This document shows, piece after piece, positions 56,200 through 64,000 of a DNA stretch of 64,000 nt (position 1 is the first letter of the stretch; each line of letters starts with the position of its first letter). Source of the DNA: Agrypnia vestita (taxonomy: Eukaryota; Arthropoda; Insecta; Trichoptera; Phryganeidae). The notes under the pieces are model-generated. The model saw nothing but the letters and a program-made list of their open reading frames with translations, did not search any database and was not told the DNA's origin. Location of the stretch: contig JADDOH010002069.1 in NCBI GenBank assembly GCA_016648135.1, forward strand, positions 1 through 64,000, read 5' to 3'. The position numbers and the translations under genes were made by a program.

Positions 56200-56590
56200 C
56201 GTTAATTGAATCGTAAGTTCAAAATCCAAAATCGATAGAATCTTTGGCAGGCATCTTATTCTTTCTCTCCGGGTAGGGAAATTTTGCGGCGGACAAGTCA
56301 TGAAATTTTTGGAAACTGAAAACACCCCCTTTCCCCTAGGTAGGGAAAAATTTTCGATGGGAAAGACTCTTTTTAATTACTTTGGGAACTTGTTGTAGAT
56401 AAAAGTAGGTTTTGAAATTCCACCCCCCGTCAGATTTTATTTTTTGGGAAATTGATGTAGGTAAAATGACATTTCGGAGGAAACTAAAAACCAGCTGAAA
56501 AATTTCTTTTTCAATCAATCAAAAAATTGAACAGTTCAACAGAAGTTGAAGTAGATAAAAAACAATAATTCAAAGAACTACTGAATGATA
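56200..56590. other. No gene seen
   Basis: Unidentified; short C-rich segments near 56320 and 56425. Confidence 0.35.
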
Positions 56591-56651
56591 CAAAATTCAA
56601 CATTCTTCAAGTTTGTGTTTACTGGGGTATTATGCCGTGTTACGACCTTTT

Positions 56652-56695
56652 GGGCCAACGTTTCGTATCCCATTGCAGGGTCCATCATCAGGGCT
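56652..56695 (-). ncRNA. Hammerhead-like motif, family B, next to GIY-YIG
   Basis: Minus strand: stem I GCC, core CTGATGA (56691-56685), unpaired T, stem II GGACCC with GGGATAC (CCC/GGG plus outer pairs, one mismatch), GAA, palindromic stem III ACGT, T at the cleavage site, stem I GGC. The core is intact. It lies about 35 bases past the endonuclease frame, the expected place for a PLE terminal repeat. Confidence 0.6.
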
Positions 56696-56727
56696 GATGT
56701 TGGTTGTCTTGAATGTTGGTGTTGTGG

Positions 56728-57138
56728 TTAAGTATCGGCTTGCAATACCATGCCGAGGTCATGATGTGTTGTATTGTGTTGTGTGTATGATTCATCTGTT
56801 GTCTGATCACTATCTCTGTGGATTTTGCGACGAGAATGACTTTGAAGCGCCGGATACCAAGATGTTTTTAATTTGAGACCATCATCTCTATTAATATTTA
56901 TCGGGTGCTTGTAGATTTCTAGTGTTTCCTTGATAAGACGTGTATGGTGACTCTTAGGCTTTCCAAGGATTTTCGGTTCGAATGCAAAATGATGGCCGGT
57001 ATCCGGAAAATGCTCAGCCAGTGCTGATTTTTCTGGATGACCGAGTTTGCATGCCCGTTTGTGCTCGTTGACCCTTTTGGAAATTGTACGCGCCGTTTGT
57101 CCCACGTATACTTTATCGCAGTCTTGACAATCGAGTCT
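56728..57138 (-). pseudogene. PLE GIY-YIG endonuclease domain, family B
   Basis: A frame of about 137 codons, with RLDCQDCDKVYVGQTART at its start, then RVNEHKRACKLGHP, ALAEHFPDTGHHFAF, LIKETLEIYKHP and ININRDDG. This gives the YIG-like YVGQT, the conserved Arg and EH, the catalytic Glu (KETLEI) and the NREDG-like block of PLE endonucleases. An in-frame TAG at 57141-57139 lies where the Tyr of GIY/GVY is expected (VV-stop-RLDC), and the RT domain upstream is missing, so it is a fragment. Longest coding remnant of a PLE in the window. Confidence 0.85.
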
Positions 57139-57459
57139 CTACACAACGTCTGTTTCTAAGCGATCTCGATCCTTCGCTGATTTCAACAAATCCTTAATTT
57201 TTGAGTTATTTCATTTTTCGTGTAATGAATTGAATGCTTTAATTCCTAAAAAGGATAATGGTTATGGCTACGCTTGTTTTATATTTGGACGTGTTTAGAT
57301 TTAGAAATGATCTTGTAGTCCTGGAAGTTAATGAATAAATTATATATTTTTCTTTAAAGATTTGTATTATAAAATTGTAGAATAAAATTAAAATTTACAT
57401 AACAGTAGGCATACAAAATTCTTAGAATAATCGATTTTTAGGGTAGGTTCTGGTTTTAC

Positions 57460-57810
57460 TTAAATAATTTTAAATATGCTTGTTGAGTATGTTTAATGAA
57501 GTTGTACAGGCTCCTCCCTACCCAGTGATACCATATTATAGTATTTATTGAATTAAAGCATAATACATTATCAATTGTCTTTGGTGATAGAATATTTCTA
57601 AGTATAATAAAAATATATATAATTCTTCTAACTCTTTTGACTATGGAGTTTATACATGTGGCCTCCATTTCAAATTATTATTTATGAAAATGCCAAGATA
57701 TTTTATTATGCGCCTTTTTATACGATATGCAAGTTAGTGCGCATATAATTTTATGGTTAATTTCATCTGGATTTTTATGGATTATAATATAAATCTGATG
57801 GATGGTCTCA
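57460..57810 (-). pseudogene. LINE reverse-transcriptase relic
   Basis: Minus strand: RRIIKYLGIFINNNLKWRPH (57718-57660), the xKYLGIxxDxxLxWxxH block after the RT palm, then in another frame RNILSPKTIDNV and YHWVGRSLYN, the region equivalent to YGIxxWGxS. 5'- and 3'-truncated, with frameshifts. Confidence 0.55.
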
Positions 57811-57819
57811 ATATATAAT

Positions 57820-58425
57820 AATTTATTTTTATCAAAATGTTTTTTTCTCATAGTTGTTTATCATAATATAATGCCGCAATATTAACTTTTGGCACCTTAA
57901 TAATTTCCTTTTTAACTTAAGAGTCTTACTGATTTACCAGTAATGACATTTTCCGGTAAACTTGCACGCCCTAGATGGCGCTAAGTAGTGACTACGGTCG
58001 TGGACTTTCAAGTTCCATGAGCCCGCTAAAGAGAATATGTTTTATGTGATATATTATGATATGGTAGGTGCAATAAATCCACGCGCAAAAAATTCAAAGC
58101 TTGTATGTTAATGTAAAAAATTATCATTTTAAGCTGTGTGTAAAATAAAATATTTATCTCACCTTCGTCGCCCCGTTATCCTCGCTTTACGTGTTGCGAA
58201 ATGTTTTTAAATACACTGCGCAAAGTTGAAGCGAACTAAATTTATACTTTCATTACAAACTTGTTTAACTTATCGCTTATTACAGTTAAACAATTGTACT
58301 ATAATTGTTTAACTTGTCGCTTAATAGCTTAAAGGTTTGCTCTAGAATAATAGTATTTATATTGATACTTTACAAGAGCAAATCCCTCTAAACTGTGACC
58401 GTATGTGCTCGCACACAATTTGCTA
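57820..58425. other. No gene seen
   Basis: A short GC-richer stretch 57955-58030 is unidentified. Confidence 0.35.
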
Positions 58426-58431
58426 ACATAA

Positions 58432-58835
58432 AACGAGGGTGAAAAAGCAAAGGCGCAATACCCAAAAAAATTAAAAAATGTTTTTAATGCATTCACCGAG
58501 GATTACTAATTTAGAATGTACAGGATTCGAGATTTTATAGGAAATAAAGCTCTATCCCTTCCAAAATCACTATTAAAAGCGAAGACAGCAATATTCTCGT
58601 AATGTAAAAAGGAAAGTCAGCAATATCCACTTTGACCGATTAACCCCAAAGATGTCACCTGACAAAGAGGAGTGGAGAGATCGAGTGCTTGGTACAGACC
58701 TATCCTAGGATTGCGACCCAAAATAAAATAAAGTAGATTTTATAGATTCCAGAGAAGTTTCTTTGAGTAGTGACATGTTTTGTTGTATTTATCTATCATC
58801 TTATATTGCTGCCTTTGCTTTCATACCTCTCGAAT
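58432..58835. mobile_element. MITE family M, copy 3 (long, interrupted)
   Basis: Left part AAAGCAAAGGCGCAATACCC, GAGGATTACTAATTTAGAAT, ATTCGAGATTTTATAGGAAA; right end ATATTGCTGCCTTTGCTTTC. The GGGGTATA ends are diverged (CGAGGGTGAAA). About 150 bases longer than copy 1, so probably carries an insertion at 58600-58730. Confidence 0.5.
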
Positions 58836-58839
58836 AAAC

Positions 58840-59155
58840 TGACAATAACTCCTTATTATGAATACTGTATAATGCAAAACTCAAATAAATAAAGATATAC
58901 CTACTCAAATAATATTGTGAAATAAAAACTCAAAAATCAACTTACGCTATTAAGGTTATATTTTTCTTAATTTCTCCTCCAGTGCCCAAATTATAGTATT
59001 GGACCTTATTTTTTTACAGGCAAAAAGTAGCTCTGATAACACAGGTGCACACCACGATTTATGTTTCAGGAGACTGAATTTCAGGGGATATTTTAGAGAC
59101 CTCTAAAATGATAATCTGACCTTTTCTGAAGTTAACAATATTTTTTATTTTGTGA
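58840..59155. other. No gene seen
   Basis: Nothing supported. Confidence 0.35.
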
Positions 59156-59164
59156 ATGTTATCC

Positions 59165-59500
59165 CAACACTTCAAAATTGAGAAACGTCAAGACATCTGT
59201 CAAATGTCGACATTTCTATCATTGTGACGAAAATATTGGCTTTAATTTAATATTTGAACTCATTGTATGAAGAAATTAGTAGATGTGTGTGAAACAATCT
59301 GTTTTCAACCAATTTTTAAAATAATGCTAAGTAGTGGGTACCTACTTATTTTATATAAAATTCATCAAAAACTTTTATTTTAGTCAAAACTTTTTTGACT
59401 AAAATAAAACAGATTGCAATGACTGGTTTGCGTGATGATAGAAATATCGCTTCGACATCAAATAAACAGGCATTTTTAAGAACACCCAAACATCGTGGAG
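59165..59500 (+). repeat. About 335-bp dispersed repeat, copy 2
   Basis: Partner of 13130-13455. This copy has an extra internal near-palindrome TTATTTTAGTCAAAAC / TTTTTTGACTAAAATAAA at about 59378-59409. Confidence 0.6.
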
Positions 59501-59509
59501 GTCCGACAT

Positions 59510-60455
59510 TACATGTATGTGTAACAAAATATTAATGTACCTATTTTAATTTGAAATAATTTATATGCCATTACTGCACGACTGTCCGGTGCTGAAAAGT
59601 GATATTGCACCATCATATAAATATGTAAAAACACAGGATACAATTTCTGCTTCCTGTCTTGGGTTTTTAATGACAAGTATTTATAAATCCCTTGTACTCC
59701 ACATTTCCCTCACTCAACATATTAATTAGACCATGTAGGTCCTTTGACGACTACTTTCCAAAGGTCTCATCTAAAATTTTAATTGTTGAGAGCCCTCTGG
59801 AAAGCGGGACCCCTCGCCATTGTGACTGGCGCGACTCCGCCACTGCCCCACTATCGCACTATCTCAAAGGTAATTCATTCTTGATAACGAGCGGATTAGA
59901 TAGGATTAAATTAGTTATAATTTTATTCAGGCTCGAATATGACTCCTATATAATTCAGAGTTCGTAACAATATAATGTTTTATAGAGAAGACATGCTTCT
60001 GTGTTATTCTGTTTCACGTTGCCTTTGGCTTGTGCTTGTTGTTTAGGTTCAGGTACCTACCTATTTTGATAGTTGTCGAAAGCGGCGTTTTCATATATTA
60101 TTTATCCGCTGTCGTGTTTTAATAGATAGATTATTTAAATACCGCAAATAATAATAGTGTTGTGACTGTTTTTTGAAAGCATAACCGACGCATCTTAGCT
60201 TGACTGACAACATCTTAGCTCTCTACGAGTAGGTAGGTAAGTACTTATTGGAGAAAATATTTCGATTAAAAAATCTCAGTATTGTGGACGAATGTCCGCC
60301 ATAAAAATTAAATGTCTTTCTTTGTATTTATCATACGTAAAATGGATACATTTCATCGAAGTGGAGGGTAAATTTTATTTGAAATGCGGATAAGTGAATT
60401 TATAAAAATGTTTTCAGGTTTTATAACATAATAGGTTTTATACAGCCGTTCAGAA
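59510..60455. other. No gene seen
   Basis: 59755-59870 is GC-balanced (GAGAGCCCTCTGGAAAGCGG) with a short plus open frame, unrecognised. Confidence 0.3.
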
Positions 60456-60507
60456 TCTTTTGTGTGTAGTTTTATAGGGTATTCTGGCGTGTATATTTGA
60501 CCTCTCT

Positions 60508-60549
60508 GGCCGACGTTTCGGATCCCATTGCAGGATCCATCATCAGGGG
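60508..60549 (-). ncRNA. Hammerhead-like motif, family B, minus strand
   Basis: Core CTGATGA (60546-60540), unpaired T, perfect 6-bp stem II GGATCC/GGATCC with loop TGCAATG-type, GAA (60519-60517), palindromic stem III ACGT, C at the cleavage site (60512), and a short stem I CC/GG. Core intact. Confidence 0.6.
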
Positions 60550-60571
60550 TGATATCAGTCCTCTGACATCA

Positions 60572-60613
60572 GCCTTGATGATGGACACTGCAGTGGGATC
60601 CGAAACGTCGGCC
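60572..60613 (+). ncRNA. Hammerhead-like motif, family B, plus strand
   Basis: Stem I GCC, core TTGATGA (60575-60581; C3 is T), unpaired T, stem II GGA/TCC plus inner pairs, GAA (60602-60604), ACGT, C (60609), stem I GGC. The C3 change predicts loss of activity; the rest is well kept. Confidence 0.5.
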
Positions 60614-60669
60614 AGATGGGTCACATATACACGGCAGAATACCCCAGAAAAGTACACACAGGATGTGAA

Positions 60670-61590
60670 TTTTTATCCTAAAGATACATTTTTCAAAATA
60701 GAACACAAGAAAGTCTATTTCTATTGTCAAAATTTTAAAAATTGTATAGATTGTGTAATTATTACCTACCTACCTACATGATTACAAGCGCACCTATTTT
60801 TTCAAACTTCCTTCTACTCATAATAATCATTTGTCAATCTAAAAAAAAATTCTTGACGATTCGAGACGTTAGTTGTCAAAAGTGTTTGTGATGTTTAATT
60901 TATATGTGAGAAGATTACCGTACATTCTGGAAGATTGCAAGGAGATCGAGTTCATAAAAAGCGACACTTGAACGATGTTCTAGGACGAGTTGTAAGAAAA
61001 CACTTATGTATTTGATAATTAACTTCATAATTATACACACACTTTATTCAAGGACATTTCACAAATACGAAATTCAGTTTTTCATCAATGGTTTCACAGG
61101 TTCGCCATACTCATTGCGAAGGTAGACACCACATGCATCCATTCCTACCTGGTACATAAACTGTACTACTGCGATAAAATCGTGAGCTCAATCCTGAGGA
61201 CCAGCATATCGCGGGAGATAATTTTTTTCTCACCTTTTTTGTAGGTTTATGTATTATCTTTTGTATTGACAAACCACAAAAAATGCTGCCAATCCATAAG
61301 AAAACATTTAGTAAACAAAAATAGATTTTTATTTAATTTGCACTCAAATCATTGTAGTATATAAATACCTTTTAATTAACGGAATGTATTTAATTACCTT
61401 ACTTAGCTTAAAATATTAAGGATTTTGTATGCAGTATCTTTACAACCTTATGGATTTATGACTTTAAATATTACAACTATTTTAATTGTACCATGTCATA
61501 CACATTTTTACAGAAACATATTTTTCTATGATATTAAATATAATGTTTAAAAATAGACGGGAAAAAATAATACTAAGGGAAGATTAATAC
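60670..61590. other. No gene seen
   Basis: Unidentified AT-rich DNA. Confidence 0.35.
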
Positions 61591-61652
61591 AATAAATTTA
61601 AAAATATTGATTGTATTATTTGTATAAATCTACTTATATTATTAGATTAATT

Positions 61653-61694
61653 ACACCTACATGCTTCGGAAATACCTTTCCATCGTCAGAGTGT
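61653..61694 (-). ncRNA. Hammerhead-like motif, family G
   Basis: Minus strand: stem I ACACT, core CTGACGA (61689-61683), unpaired T, stem II GGAAA/TTTCC with tetraloop GGTA, GAA, stem III GCATGT (palindrome ACATGT with one change), A at the cleavage site, stem I GGTGT (4 pairs plus G-T). Core intact. Confidence 0.6.
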
Positions 61695-61849
61695 TATTAT
61701 ATATGTCAAAATATCAAAATAATATTTTGTTTTTTGTTTTTCTAAATTATTTGAAAATTTATTTTTAAATATTATAGCTGAAGGTTCTTGATTACTCGCA
61801 ATTTTTGGAAAAATTTTTAGAATTGGGCTAGTAGTTAAAATTAATTGAT

Positions 61850-61955
61850 TATTAATAATATTTTATTTACTATTACATGCTTTACTAATTTCTAATGATT
61901 CTAAATTATTCAATTTCACACCAAAATTATTTATGTGTAAAATAGAAAGTCATTA
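61850..61955 (-). pseudogene. PLE endonuclease C-terminal scrap, family G
   Basis: The minus strand reads SILHINNFGVKLNNLESLEI then SKACNSK, aligned with VLHLEAKGRKLDALEILEI and NKAIKN of the family C endonuclease. Only this block is left; the GIY and YIG parts are missing. Confidence 0.65.
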
Positions 61956-62039
61956 AAAAATATGTAGGTGTAATTAATCAAATAATATAAGTAGATTTAT
62001 ACAAATAATACAATCAATATTTTTCTTAAATGTCAATCT

Positions 62040-63115
62040 ACAATGTTGCTGAATCAATTAAAAAAAATAATAGATTTCACTTCTTTATTTGTGCTAATCG
62101 AATTATTTATTAATTAGATGAGAGAGGGTAAGATCAAAAAATATATAATACTTTTTAGGTGTATTTTTTCACGGCCATTTAAAATTAATTTATCTATCGT
62201 GCTACAGTTAACGGTTAGACATCAATTTGAAATTTACTGATAATTTTACAATGAGAACTACGTAATGGGGAAAATGTTAAAAGGAAAAAGAATTGGATCT
62301 ATAAATATACTTCTCATATTCTGCGTTTTTCAAACTAACCGTTTTCCTTTTGTTTTATAATATTTTTTACCTATTGCTTGGATTTAGCAATTTCGCATCA
62401 CTGTGGATATTAAAAAGGGATAAAATATTTTCTTCGGCGTGGGTAGGTAGAGCACAACAAAATCGGTATTAAAGTATGGCCAAGATAGTGCCAAAATAGT
62501 GTCATCGATGTTTAATTTCAAACAATTCCATATTGTTTTTGTTTCCTTGCAATGTTATATATTTTTTTAAACTTAAGTATTACACATATCACCGTTGGAT
62601 GACAATTTTGTTTTAAGCCCCAAAACCCTATTGATTTACTTAAAATCATTATGATTTATACTGATTTGATACTAATCCTTTCATTATTTGACACCGAAAT
62701 TCCAGTAACAGTTTTTTTTTAAGTATTTTGATTATTTATTTTTCCAAAAATTGTATTTTTTTCCATACTGTAATGTTGCACTAGTGTGAATATGTAAATT
62801 CAAGCTATTGCACACACCACCATATAGACATGAACTAACGGATATTTCCCGGTTCGCGTTTTGGCTCCACATTTGGTTCCACCACATCTAACCTGTTTAA
62901 AAAATTACTTCGAGCTTGTAAATTTTGAAAAAATTATGAAAATATCAATCTGAATACTCTTTAAAATTATAATCTCTTAGGAAAAAGTCACGCTTTATTA
63001 TAAAATGGCGTTTTTACTTGAAGAGACTCAAGTTTGAAACGAAATTTAAAAAACGCGTATTGTAAAAATAGGTTTTGTTTACTAAGGGATTTAATTATGC
63101 AAGAATAAATACTTT
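62040..63115. other. No gene seen; AT-rich
   Basis: Nothing supported. Confidence 0.35.
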
Positions 63116-63129
63116 AACTGGATTATAAA

Positions 63130-63323
63130 TAGTGATGGTTAAACCGTTATTTTAAGCGGATATTTTCGGTACAGTTATTTGGGAATTGTTTTTGATCGTA
63201 TTGATGAGTGATAACTAAGATATAATTTATGTCTAGTACCGATAGTTGCCCTTTGAATTGCAAAAACTCAGTTTCAAATCTCAAATAACGATTAGTGTGT
63301 CACCGGTTATAATACCATCACTA
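63130..63323. mobile_element. hAT MITE with perfect 8-bp target duplication
   Basis: Ends TAGTGATGGTTAAACC and ACCGGTTATAATACCATCACTA, flanked by ATTATAAA on both sides (63122-63129; 63324-63331). An 8-bp duplication is the hallmark of hAT transposons. 194 bp, non-coding. Family members at 12143-12286 and 30739-30960. Confidence 0.85.
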
Positions 63324-63423
63324 ATTATAAATGGGGGGATACAAAGAAGGGGTTTAGTTCAACTCTGTACAATGTTAGGTATACTCTGTTAACTAGTGAC
63401 TGAAATTATTTTAATGTTTTCAG

Positions 63424-63512
63424 GTTTACAAACGAATTTTGAGAGATATCATTCAAGATGAAAGTTATTATTTATTGGCGATGGGTTGCTAACTTAATAA
63501 TACTGTTAACAG
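63424..63512 (+). CDS. Candidate exon: 5' UTR plus start codon and signal peptide
   Basis: A pyrimidine-rich acceptor (TTTTAATGTTTTCAG) precedes 63424. The start ATG at 63458 is in a favourable context (TTCAAGATGA). The reading MKVIIYWRWVANLIILLT ends at a good donor CAG/GTAATA (63512/63513), leaving one base. It has the shape of a secretory signal: Lys and Arg in the n-region, then VANLIILL hydrophobic core. The next candidate exon (63622-63678) joins in frame. Family not recognised. Only splice signals and the hydrophobic start support it, and the combination could arise by chance in AT-rich DNA. Confidence 0.4.
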
Positions 63513-63621
63513 GTAATATTAAGTTATTTTCAATAATTGAAAACCGCGCAAGTTTGAATTTGCGAAATTCGAATGAAAGTAGAATAATTCAAATGAAAGT
63601 TAAATGTGTGTTTTTTTTTAG

Positions 63622-63678
63622 TTACTACAGGTGTTCGAACTGATAGGCATTCTGCCATTCTAATCCAGACAATGTAGC
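63622..63678 (+). CDS. Candidate second exon after the signal-peptide exon
   Basis: Acceptor GTGTTTTTTTTTAG ends at 63621, with an alternative CAG nine bases on (63630), which keeps the frame. Joined to the previous exon it reads on as VTTGVRTDRHSAILIQTM and stops at TAG (63676-63678), unless a weak donor at CAAT/GTAG is used. The joined reading would be a 36-residue secreted peptide or the beginning of a longer one. Unrecognised. Confidence 0.3.
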
Positions 63679-63689
63679 TCAATGAAATT

Positions 63690-64000
63690 GCAAACATCTT
63701 TTTTGAGCACATTTTATTGAATTCCTGCCATCTGTTCGTTCATTGTTGCATTCTTTCTGATTCTTCTTCGCCATGTCCCCATAATAATGTTCAAACGGCA
63801 CAAGACCTCATGAATTTGAACGTATTCAATTATAACCCTTCGTCGCTCGGCAGGTTTTCATCAAGATGGAGGACCTATCGTAGTATGCGTAGTGTGAGGT
63901 CACAATGGCAGATACAATTTCATAGTGACTTGACGTGAAAGATCTCATCGATGTTTAATTTCAAAAGATTCTTTTTCAATGAATTAAGGATAAATTATAG
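63690..64000. other. No further exon supported before the window end
   Basis: The 63717-63938 open frame has no preceding acceptor that I can defend, though its composition is less AT-rich. Confidence 0.25.

Larger units (their letters stand above)
56595..57150 (-). mobile_element. Penelope-like element, family B, 3' part
   Basis: Minus strand order: GIY-YIG endonuclease end (57138-56790), 3' untranslated part with TATTGCAAGCCGATACTTAAC, hammerhead motif (56652-56695), then a segment ACACGGCATAATACCCC-AG-like that also occurs at 60628-60650. RT domain absent. Confidence 0.8.
60462..60665. mobile_element. PLE family B terminal repeats, head-to-head pair
   Basis: Inverted arms: TGTGTGTAGTTTTATAGGGT..GGCCGACGTTTCGGATCCCA (60467-60526) against TGGGATCCGAAACGTCGGCC..ATACCCCAGAAAAGTACACACA (60594-60659). 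A separate short inverted pair GGGGTGATATCAG / CTGACATCAGCC lies between. Each arm carries a hammerhead-like motif. Same family as 56595-57150 and 28915-29245. Two complementary open frames are by-products. Confidence 0.7.
61600..62030 (-). mobile_element. Compact Penelope-like element relic, family G
   Basis: About 65-bp inverted arms: AATATTGATTGTATTATTTGT, ATAAATCTACTTATATTATT and AATTACACCTACAT at the left (61605-61662) mirrored at 61962-62027. The interior on the minus strand encodes a last piece of a PLE endonuclease, and the left arm carries a hammerhead motif. Third example of the compact plan arm, endonuclease 3' end, arm. Confidence 0.7.

Noticed and set aside
60472..60781. Two overlapping open frames with similar peptides on both strands
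   Set aside because: They are the two arms of a PLE terminal-repeat palindrome read in opposite directions.
1..64000. CRISPR arrays, operons, riboswitches or bacterial terminators
   Set aside because: No regularly spaced direct repeats, no gene clusters and clear eukaryotic retroelements throughout.

Overview
The window looks like gene-poor insect DNA, most likely from a moth or butterfly. It is strongly AT-rich, has no bacterial-style gene packing, and carries many TAGGTACCTAC-type runs that are familiar from Lepidoptera. The order is an inference from base texture and repeat types; no host gene was recognised by name. Almost everything that can be identified is transposable-element debris.

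Layout. 0-8 kb: LINE 3' end, reverse-oriented tRNA-SINE, small inverted-repeat elements and a 617-bp terminal-inverted-repeat (TIR) element. 8-14 kb: a possible host exon (minus, 8346-8536), TIR elements, a hammerhead-bearing Penelope-like terminal repeat. 14-27 kb: mostly unidentified AT-rich DNA with SINEs, MITEs, a LINE relic and a GC-richer repeat block at 20.8-21.3 kb. 28-35 kb: two compact Penelope-like element (PLE) relics with inverted terminal repeats and GIY-YIG endonuclease remains, a solo LTR and LINE tails. 35-46 kb: several LINE reverse-transcriptase C-termini, further PLE repeats and a solo LTR with an ATAT target duplication. 46-52 kb: a nested MITE, a 1387-bp element between TTAA sites with about 290-bp inverted ends and a hammerhead hairpin inside it, a possible terminal exon, an LTR with a heat-shock-like element, and a 5'-truncated LINE with all three RT motif blocks. 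53-64 kb: more PLE units (a GIY-YIG domain at 56.7-57.1 kb, paired hammerheads at 60.5 kb and 61.65 kb), nested MITEs, a hAT MITE with an 8-bp duplication, and at the right edge a possible signal-peptide exon.

The most interesting signal is a set of hammerhead-ribozyme-like motifs in at least seven unrelated repeat families, several of them demonstrably PLE terminal repeats. They share a CUGANGA core, a stem II hairpin, GAA, a palindromic loopless stem III, and a short stem I. All of them have one extra unpaired base between A9 and stem II. Hammerheads in PLE terminal repeats are established; the shared insertion is what I would check first.

No complete protein-coding gene is visible. Three possible host exons are offered on splice-site and codon grounds only.
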